Positions 5,530-11,559 of a stretch of 11,559 nucleotides of DNA are shown here, in pieces. Each line of letters starts with the position of its first letter. Position 1 is the first letter of the stretch. Position numbers and translations under genes: made by a program. Source of the stretch: an uncultured Bacillota bacterium. Its GTDB lineage: Bacteria > Bacillota_I > Bacilli_A > Erysipelotrichales > Erysipelotrichaceae. The stretch covers positions 1 to 11,559 of the forward strand of contig ONXX01000062.1 in NCBI GenBank assembly GCA_900321955.1. The letters are read 5' to 3'. Under the pieces are notes generated by a model. It ran no database searches and had not been told where the DNA came from. It was given only the letters and a program-made list of their open reading frames with translations.

Positions 5530-7710
5530 ATGAAGAAAAAAGTCAAAGAACCGGTAAAAAAGGGAGGAATTGCCAAGGTACCTGTCATCATTCAGATGGA
5601 AGCACTGGAATGTGGTGCGACCTCTTTGGCAATGATCCTGGCCTATTATGACAAATGGGTACCGCCGGAGCAGGTCCGTGTCGACTGCGGCGTTTCGCGT
5701 GACGGTTCCAATGCCAAGAACGTCCTTTTAGCTGCCCGCAATTACGGCCTGGATGCCAAGGGCTACCGTTTTGAACCGGAAAGCTTAAAGGAAGAAGGCA
5801 TTTTCCCTTGTATCATTCACTGGAATTTCAATCACTTCGTCGTCTGCGACGGTTTTAAAGGAAATAAAGCTTACCTCAACGACCCGGCCAGAGGTTTTGT
5901 CAAGGTGTCCATGGAGGAATTCGACAAGTCCTTCACCGGTATCGCTTTGCTGATGGAACCGACGGAAAATTTTGAACCGGGCGGCAAGCGCAAGAGTGTC
6001 CTGGAATTCGCGGCAACCAGGCTGAAGAACTCCAAGAATGCGATCATCTTTGTCGCTTTGACGACAGCGATCTCCTATCTGTTCTCGATCATCAATCCGG
6101 TCATGTCCCAGGTCTACCTGGATCGTCTTTTGAGCCGGCAGAATCCGGAATGGATCGTTCCGTTTATCACGTTGATGTCTCTTTTGGCGATCGTTCAGAT
6201 CATTGTCAGACTCTGCAGTACGGTCTTCTCTTTGAAGATCAACGGCAAGATGTCGATCGTCGGTTCGGCTTCCTACATGTGGAAGGTCATGCGCATGCCG
6301 ATGGAATTCTTCTCACAGCGCATGATGGGTGACATCATCCGCCGCAAATCCACCAACGAGACGATTGCCCAGACGTTAGTCAACGTTTTTGCGCCACTAG
6401 TTCTCAACGGCATCATGCTGATCTTCTACCTGGTGGTCATGATCCGTAAATCATTGGTCTTAACGGCCATCGGTGTGGCAACACTTTTACTGAACCTTCT
6501 GGTTTCCCGCTTCATCTCGGAAAAGCGCGTCAATGCGATGCGTATTCAGCTGAGAGATACGGGCAACCTGTCTTCGACCACGATGAATGGTATCTCGATG
6601 ATCGAGACCATCAAGGCATCCGGTGCTGAAAACGGCTTCTTCCGCAAGTGGGCGGGTTACCAGGCCAGCGTCAATGCCAAGAGCGTGGAATATTCAAGAA
6701 TGAATGCCTATCTGGGACTCATACCGTCGATCCTGTCGATGCTGGCAGATGATGCGGTATTGTTCTTAGGCGTCTTATATACGATGCGCGGTGAGTTCAC
6801 CCTCGGCAGCATGATGATGTTCCAGGGCGTGCTTTCTTCCTTCATGTCACCGGCCATGTCTTTGGTCAATGCCGGTCAGACGATACAGGAAATGCGCACC
6901 GACATGGAAAGGATCGAGGATGTCATGCAGTATCCGGAAGATCCGTATGTCAAGGAAGAACCGGTCAGGGAAGACGAAAGCTATGCCAAGCTTTCCGGCA
7001 ATATCGAATTGAAGAATGTGACCTTCGGTTATTCGAGACTGGCCGAACCTCTGATCGAAAACTTCTCCATGTCGATCAAGCCGGGTTCCCGTGTTGCCTT
7101 TGTCGGCTCCAGTGGCTGCGGCAAGTCAACACTGGCCAAGCTGATTTCCGGTCTTCATAAACCATGGAGCGGTGAGATCACTTTCGACGGCAAGCACATC
7201 GATGAGATCGACCGTTCGGTATTTACCGGATCACTGGCGGTCGTTGATCAGGACATCATCCTGTTTGAAGATACCATCGCTAACAACATCAAGATGTGGG
7301 ATGACACCATCGAGGATTTTGAAATGATCATGGCGGCATCCGATGCACAGATCCACGAAGACATCATGCTCAGAGAAAACGGTTACCAGTACAAGCTTAC
7401 CGAAGGCGGCAAGGACTTTTCCGGCGGCCAGAGACAGCGTCTGGAAATCGCCAGAGCCTTATGTCAGGATCCGACCATCATCATCATGGATGAAGCGACC
7501 TCGGCTTTGGATGCCAAGGTGGAATATGAAGTGGTCAAGAAGATCAAGGACCGCGGCATCACCTGCATCGTCATCGCCCACAGACTTTCAACGATCCGCG
7601 ACTGCGATGAGATCGTTGTCCTGGATCATGGTAAAGTCGTCGAACGCGGTACGCACGATGAACTGTATAAGAAGGGCGGCTATTATGCCGAACTTATTGC
7701 GAGTGAGTAG
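5530..7710 (+). CDS. Peptidase-containing ABC exporter (C39 domain; NHLM/NHLP subunit 1 type)
   Basis: This 726-residue protein cleaves leader peptides after a double-glycine-type site and exports the mature peptide. The N-terminal C39 cysteine peptidase (about 14-140) has the oxyanion Q22, catalytic C28 in ALECGATSLAM, H102 in FNHFVVCDGF and D118 in LNDPARG, so all catalytic positions are intact. A six-helix ABC membrane domain spans about 170-450. The ATPase domain (about 490-726) has Walker A GSSGCGKST (526-534), signature FSGGQ (630-634), Walker B IIIMDEATSALD (D654/E655) and switch H684. The start at 5530 has no clear ribosome-binding site, but the previous stop is only 4 bases upstream, suggesting translational coupling. 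The overall look, the short adaptor and the paired second ABC gene point to the NHLM/NHLP bacteriocin-export group. No precursor gene is visible in the window. Confidence 0.92.
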   Translation: MKKKVKEPVKKGGIAKVPVIIQMEALECGATSLAMILAYYDKWVPPEQVRVDCGVSRDGSNAKNVLLAARNYGLDAKGYRFEPESLKEEGIFPCIIHWNFNHFVVCDGFKGNKAYLNDPARGFVKVSMEEFDKSFTGIALLMEPTENFEPGGKRKSVLEFAATRLKNSKNAIIFVALTTAISYLFSIINPVMSQVYLDRLLSRQNPEWIVPFITLMSLLAIVQIIVRLCSTVFSLKINGKMSIVGSASYMWKVMRMPMEFFSQRMMGDIIRRKSTNETIAQTLVNVFAPLVLNGIMLIFYLVVMIRKSLVLTAIGVATLLLNLLVSRFISEKRVNAMRIQLRDTGNLSSTTMNGISMIETIKASGAENGFFRKWAGYQASVNAKSVEYSRMNAYLGLIPSILSMLADDAVLFLGVLYTMRGEFTLGSMMMFQGVLSSFMSPAMSLVNAGQTIQEMRTDMERIEDVMQYPEDPYVKEEPVREDESYAKLSGNIELKNVTFGYSRLAEPLIENFSMSIKPGSRVAFVGSSGCGKSTLAKLISGLHKPWSGEITFDGKHIDEIDRSVFTGSLAVVDQDIILFEDTIANNIKMWDDTIEDFEMIMAASDAQIHEDIMLRENGYQYKLTEGGKDFSGGQRQRLEIARALCQDPTIIIMDEATSALDAKVEYEVVKKIKDRGITCIVIAHRLSTIRDCDEIVVLDHGKVVERGTHDELYKKGGYYAELIASE

Positions 7711-7722
7711 AAAGGAGCTTTC

Positions 7723-9942
7723 ATGGGCTGGTTTGATGAGCAAATAAAAACGCGAAAACTATCGGATCAGGAAGTCGTTGAAGACTCCTTTATGAAACTG
7801 GCTTCCTCTGTCCTCGGCCACAAGGCGGGCATCAGGATCCAGTCGCAGCGCTACCTTTCCAAGGCGGCGATTGACGATATTTTAAAGTATTATCACAAAA
7901 AACCGATCGAGGTTACCGATGACATCACCGATTTCACCGATCGTCTCGAACATGCCTTGCGGCCGTATGGCATCATGTATCGTGTCATCCATCTGGAAAA
8001 GGGCTGGTACAGAGATTCCTTCGGTCCGATCCTGGCCTTCGACAAGGAAGATGGCCAGGCGATCACCCTGCTGCCGGACGTTTTGAGCGGCTATCGCTTC
8101 AACGACCTCAAGAGCGGCAAGAGCGAGAAGATCTCGGCGGCCAACGAAGGAAGATTCAAGGAAGAGGCCTTCTGCTTCTATCAGCCTCTGCCGTTAAAGA
8201 AGCTAAAGATCATTGACCTTCTCTTATATATGAAGGACTGCATCAAACCATCCGATGTGGTGATGATGTTTGTGATCTCTTTAGTGATGACGAGTATCGG
8301 TGTGCTGATGACCAGGATCACCAAGACCTTGACCGGTGCTGTTTTGCAAAGCGGCCAGATCAATGCCTTGCATGCGATCATGATCTTCATGATCTTTGCC
8401 AGCGTCTCCCAGAAACTGATGGGCATTGTCAATGCGCAGGTCAATTCCCGCATTACCATCAAGACTTCCCTGTCGGTTCAGGCAGCGGTCATGATGCGTG
8501 TGCTGACCTTGCCGGTATCCTTCTTCAGAAAGTATTCGTCCGGTGAACTGGCAAGCCGTTCGTCCAGTGTATCTTCTCTGTGTGATATGCTGCTGACGGG
8601 AATTTTCTCCGGCGGTTTAAGTTCGTTGACGTCTCTCTTATATATCGGACAGATCTTCAACTTTGCACCAAACCTGGTCATTCCGTCATTGCTGATCATC
8701 TTAATCACGGTGGCATCCAGCGTGGTGATCAGCTTGATCCAGGTCTCCTTATCCAAGAAGAGGATGGAACTGACGGCAAAGGAATCCGGTTTAAGCTATG
8801 CGCTCTTATCGGGCATCCAGAAGATCCGTGTGTCGGGCGGCGAAAAGAGAGCTTTTGCCAAGTGGGCAGATGTCTTTGCTCAGGAAGCGGCTTACGCCTA
8901 TGATCCGCCGGCTCTGGTCAAGTATTCCAGCGTCATTACGATGGCCATCTCTTTGATCGGTACGATCCGTCTCTATGCCCTGGCTTTTGAAGCGGGACTT
9001 GATCAGTCAACGTACTTCGCCTTCAATGCTGCTTATGGCATGGTCATGGGCGCCTTCTCCACGATGGCTGGTCTGGGACTCAATGTTGCTCAGATGAAGC
9101 CGATCCTGGATATGGCAGAACCGATCCTCAATGAGGTACCGGAAGCCGCTGAAGACAAGGAAGTGCTGTCCCGCATTTCCGGCAACATCGAAATGAGCCA
9201 TGTGTCTTTCCGTTACGAAGACAACATGCCGTATGTCATCGATGACCTGTCTCTCAGCATCAAGGCGGGTGACTATGTCGCCATCGTCGGCAAGACGGGC
9301 TGCGGAAAGTCCACTCTGATCCGTCTGCTGCTCGGATTTGAGAATCCGGAAAAGGGCGCCATCTACTACGACAAGAAGGATCTGCGCAAGATCGATCTGG
9401 TCTCCTTGCGTAAGAAGATCGGTACCGTCACCCAAAACGGTGACCTGTTTACCGGTGACATCTATTCCAACATTTCCATCTGTGCGCCGGGCCTTTCCAT
9501 GGAAGATGCCTGGAAGGCAGCCGAGATTGCCGGCATGGCGGAAGATATCAAGGCGATGCCGATGGGCATGTATACGATGATCACGGAAGGTGCCAGAGAC
9601 ATTTCCGGCGGTCAGAAGCAGCGTCTGATGATTGCCAGGGCGATTGCACCAAAACCGAGAGTCCTCATCTTTGATGAAGCGACTTCCGCTTTGGACAACA
9701 AGACCCAGAAACAAGTCTCGGAAGCTCTGGATAAGCTCAACTGTACGAGAATCGTCATTGCCCACCGTCTTTCAACGATCCGCCACTGTAATAGGATCCT
9801 GATCCTGGATAAAGGCAAGATCGTGGAAGAGGGCACTTACGACGAACTCATCGCCAAGAACGGCTTCTTCGCCGAACTGGTAGACAGACAGCGACTGGAC
9901 AAACCGGAAGAATTAAACGAAGAAAAGACAGAAAAAGAATAA
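7723..9942 (+). CDS. ABC exporter without active peptidase (NHLM/NHLP subunit 2 type)
   Basis: This 739-residue protein is the partner of the preceding transporter. Residues 1 to about 165 form a soluble N-terminal domain (motifs EKGWYRDSFGPILAF, ITLLPDVLSGYRFNDL) in the place where subunit 1 has C39. It has no catalytic CG motif, so it is not a protease; it may recognise leader peptides (inference). The membrane domain spans about 172-470. The ATPase domain (about 485-739) has Walker A GKTGCGKST (523-531), signature ISGGQ (627-631), Walker B VLIFDEATSALD (D651/E652) and switch H681. Both ATPases keep every core motif, so a heterodimer would have two competent sites. It follows subunit 1 by 12 bases with AAAGGAG (7711-7717) directly after that stop. 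The very charged tail (ELNEEKTEKE) ends just before a terminator. Confidence 0.92.
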   Translation: MGWFDEQIKTRKLSDQEVVEDSFMKLASSVLGHKAGIRIQSQRYLSKAAIDDILKYYHKKPIEVTDDITDFTDRLEHALRPYGIMYRVIHLEKGWYRDSFGPILAFDKEDGQAITLLPDVLSGYRFNDLKSGKSEKISAANEGRFKEEAFCFYQPLPLKKLKIIDLLLYMKDCIKPSDVVMMFVISLVMTSIGVLMTRITKTLTGAVLQSGQINALHAIMIFMIFASVSQKLMGIVNAQVNSRITIKTSLSVQAAVMMRVLTLPVSFFRKYSSGELASRSSSVSSLCDMLLTGIFSGGLSSLTSLLYIGQIFNFAPNLVIPSLLIILITVASSVVISLIQVSLSKKRMELTAKESGLSYALLSGIQKIRVSGGEKRAFAKWADVFAQEAAYAYDPPALVKYSSVITMAISLIGTIRLYALAFEAGLDQSTYFAFNAAYGMVMGAFSTMAGLGLNVAQMKPILDMAEPILNEVPEAAEDKEVLSRISGNIEMSHVSFRYEDNMPYVIDDLSLSIKAGDYVAIVGKTGCGKSTLIRLLLGFENPEKGAIYYDKKDLRKIDLVSLRKKIGTVTQNGDLFTGDIYSNISICAPGLSMEDAWKAAEIAGMAEDIKAMPMGMYTMITEGARDISGGQKQRLMIARAIAPKPRVLIFDEATSALDNKTQKQVSEALDKLNCTRIVIAHRLSTIRHCNRILILDKGKIVEEGTYDELIAKNGFFAELVDRQRLDKPEELNEEKTEKE

Positions 9943-9946
9943 ACAC

Positions 9947-9970
9947 AAGGGAGGCGAAAAGCCTCCTTTT
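9947..9970 (+). terminator. Rho-independent terminator of the exporter operon
   Basis: AAGGGAGGC (9947-9955) pairs with GCCTCCTTT (9961-9969), with one G-U pair and a GAAAA loop. The stem's 3' arm merges into a short TTTT run (9967-9970). It begins 4 bases after the stop of the second ABC gene. Confidence 0.75.
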
Positions 9971-9991
9971 GTATCAATAAGCGGAACTATG

Positions 9992-10016
9992 AGGCAGATA
10001 ACTGCCTTTTTATAAT
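9992..10016 (+). promoter_or_regulatory. Palindrome plus TATAAT, probable promoter/operator of the hybrid kinase gene
   Basis: A perfect inverted repeat AGGCAG-ATAA-CTGCCT (9992-10007) is followed by a consensus -10 box TATAAT (10011-10016). No recognisable -35 box lies 16-18 bases upstream; the palindrome sits in that spacer. Two readings are possible: a second small terminator (the stem runs into TTTTT), or a regulator-binding site in an activator-dependent promoter. Transcription would start near 10023. Confidence 0.45.
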
Positions 10017-10067
10017 GGGGAAGAAGAAAGATACAAATCATTCATCAAAAGGAGGTACTTGTCTTTC

Positions 10068-11559
10068 ATGGACCCCAAAGAAAAAGAACAGCTGTTTCAA
10101 AAACTGGATGCACTGATTTTAGATCTGGCATACGAACACCAAAGCATCTACTATGTCCTGGCAAAAGAAGACGAGGGGATCTGTTACAGAGAAAACCCTC
10201 TGATCCCCAATGGTGTTAAAACAGGAGAAGTCTTTCCCTTTCAGGAGACAGCCTTCGCCTATGGAAACACCTTTGTCGAAACAAAGGACAAAGAACGTTT
10301 CCTTCAATTCGTAAGATTCGGGAATATAACGAAGAAGCTGGAAAACAGCGTCGTGATTTCCTGTGCCTATCAGGTTGTCTACAACAATCAAACGGCATCC
10401 CACACGATGCGCATCATGCGCACCATTGTCGACAAAAAAGAAGCGTTTCTGGTCTGCATTGCCAACGACGAAAAGACGGCAAACGATCTCTTACAGGAAG
10501 CGAAAGACAAGGACAGGAAAAGAAACGAAGGCCTGCGCCGTATTATGCACGAGATCCGTGCCCCCTTAGATGCCATCATCGGATTAAACGCGATGGCCTT
10601 AAAAGAAAAGGGCCTTTCAGCAAAGATACGAAACTATCTCAACAGGATCAAAAAAGCAGCCTCCTACATCCTGAGCATCATCAACGATGCCCTGGATATC
10701 GAGAAGATCGAAGAGGGGAAAAGCGGGATCAAAGAGGAACCGTTTTGTCTGAGCGGGATGGTCGGGGAAGTGACGTCACTGCTTGAGACGAAGGTTCAGC
10801 AGAAAGACATCCGTTTGGAAATAAAGATCGATCCAACCCTTGAAGCGTATTACCTGGGCGATGTGACCAAGATAAAGGAAGTATTGATCAACATCTTAAG
10901 CAACGCCATACATCACAGCAAAGAAGGAAAAAGAGTCAGTCTGGTCATTACGAAAAAGAAGGAAGGACTCTGTTTTTGTATCCGGGATGAAGGGGAAGGC
11001 ATAAAGACAGAAAAGCTCGAGAAGATCTTTGAACCCTTCTGGCAGGAGAAAGAAGAAAAGGGCAGCAGCGGTTTAGGCCTGTATTTGAGCAAGCAATTGG
11101 TTAACGCGATGAAGGGTGCGTTGTATGCAGAAAGTAAGCCTGACAAAGGTACGACCTTTACGATCCTCTTGCCATTAAAGATAGCCAAGGAAATAAAAAA
11201 GGAAAAGAAAAGGAGTATTGATCTCAAGGGGCTCAGGATTCTGGCAGCCGAGGACATCGATATCAATCGGGAGATTCTGTCCTTTCAGTTAAGGGAAAAA
11301 GGAGTTCTCTGTGATCTTGTGTCAAACGGCAAAGAAGCGCTGGAACGTTTTAAGAAAAGCAAGGAGAACGAATACGATCTGATCCTGATGGATGTCCACA
11401 TGCCGATCATGGATGGCATAAGTGCAGCGAAGCAGATTCGTAAATTAGAAAGAAAAGATAACGATATTCCGATCGTTGCGATCAGCGCCGATGGTTTTGA
11501 AGAAGATGAAGAAAAGAGCCGGAAAGCCGGTATGAACGTCCACTTGCGAAAGCCCGTCG
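10068..11559 (+). CDS. Hybrid sensor histidine kinase with receiver domain (3' end cut by the window)
   Basis: The frame is open to the window end, with 497 residues visible. Residues 1 to about 140 form a PAS-like sensor region with no membrane segment, so the kinase is probably cytosolic. The dimerisation/phosphoacceptor helix carries H161 in RRIMHEIRAPLDAIIGL. The HATPase domain has the N box with N275 and N279 (LINILSNAIHHS), G1 at D307 (DEGEGI), the F box IFEPFWQ, and G2 at 332-337 (GSSGLG). A receiver domain starts near residue 388 with E395/D396, phosphoacceptor D442 (LMDVHMPIMDG), S473 (AISAD) and K495 just before the cut. All catalytic residues are present. Further domains may follow beyond the window. 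The ATG at 10068 lies 12 bases after GGAGG (10051-10055), rather far; an in-frame TTG at 10059 is only 3 bases away. Its signal and output are unknown. Confidence 0.9.
   Translation, partial: MDPKEKEQLFQKLDALILDLAYEHQSIYYVLAKEDEGICYRENPLIPNGVKTGEVFPFQETAFAYGNTFVETKDKERFLQFVRFGNITKKLENSVVISCAYQVVYNNQTASHTMRIMRTIVDKKEAFLVCIANDEKTANDLLQEAKDKDRKRNEGLRRIMHEIRAPLDAIIGLNAMALKEKGLSAKIRNYLNRIKKAASYILSIINDALDIEKIEEGKSGIKEEPFCLSGMVGEVTSLLETKVQQKDIRLEIKIDPTLEAYYLGDVTKIKEVLINILSNAIHHSKEGKRVSLVITKKKEGLCFCIRDEGEGIKTEKLEKIFEPFWQEKEEKGSSGLGLYLSKQLVNAMKGALYAESKPDKGTTFTILLPLKIAKEIKKEKKRSIDLKGLRILAAEDIDINREILSFQLREKGVLCDLVSNGKEALERFKKSKENEYDLILMDVHMPIMDGISAAKQIRKLERKDNDIPIVAISADGFEEDEEKSRKAGMNVHLRKPV

Noticed and set aside
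5530..5575. Downstream start for the C39 ABC gene after the GGGAGG-like stretch near 5561
   Set aside because: No ATG, GTG or TTG in frame follows at proper spacing; the next ATG would cut into the peptidase domain just before C28.
9007..9765. Long minus-strand open frame (252 codons) opposite the second ABC gene
   Set aside because: The opposite strand encodes an unmistakable ABC ATPase. The antisense translation has no recognisable domain and is a by-product of codon bias.
9943..10067. Small precursor peptide or ncRNA after the exporter genes
   Set aside because: The gap holds a terminator, a palindrome and a promoter element, leaving no frame of useful length and no recognisable RNA family.

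Overview
The window looks like chromosomal DNA of a low-to-mid GC, gut-type Firmicute. Strong AGGAGG ribosome-binding sites, an Spx protein with the B. subtilis landmark residues, a DUF2975/XRE pair and a compact NHLM/NHLP-type peptide exporter all fit this. I would guess Erysipelotrichia or a neighbouring class, but nothing here fixes the taxon. Every gene I can support lies on the + strand. There are no tRNA or rRNA genes, no insertion sequences and no CRISPR array.

Layout. (1) 1-948: the 3' part of a DUF2975 membrane protein, a small XRE/YozG-like regulator, a 73-residue conserved-looking small protein, then a terminator. (2) 980-4301: a stress/proteostasis operon. A consensus promoter has an 8-bp-arm palindrome filling its -35/-10 spacer. 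It drives a TetR-family regulator with a four-cysteine cluster, then Spx, then the ATP-dependent protease Lon, and ends in a strong terminator. (3) 4300-9970: a second operon. It has a leader with a hairpin and an 11-codon candidate leader peptide, an MgtC/SapB-family membrane gene, a very short HlyD-like membrane-fusion protein, a C39-peptidase ABC exporter, a partner ABC exporter with a non-catalytic N-terminal domain, and a terminator. (4) 9992-11559: a perfect TATAAT next to a small palindrome, then a cytosolic hybrid histidine kinase that runs off the window end.

The most striking observation is in mgtC. A 34-bp segment (4442-4475) is repeated exactly and in tandem at 4476-4509, inside the first membrane segment. 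Because 34 is not a multiple of 3, the duplication breaks the frame. The start with the good ribosome-binding site (4413) now stops after 35 codons, and the remaining MgtC sequence is in another frame. Removing one copy restores a clean 215-residue MgtC-like protein. This could be a phase-variable ON/OFF switch, a fresh mutation, or an assembly artefact.

How the genes may work together (inference): TetR, Spx and Lon form an autoregulated thiol/proteotoxic stress unit. The second operon pairs an envelope-homeostasis membrane protein with a maturation-and-export machine that has intact catalytic residues. No precursor peptide or modification enzyme is visible within the window, so its cargo must be encoded elsewhere.
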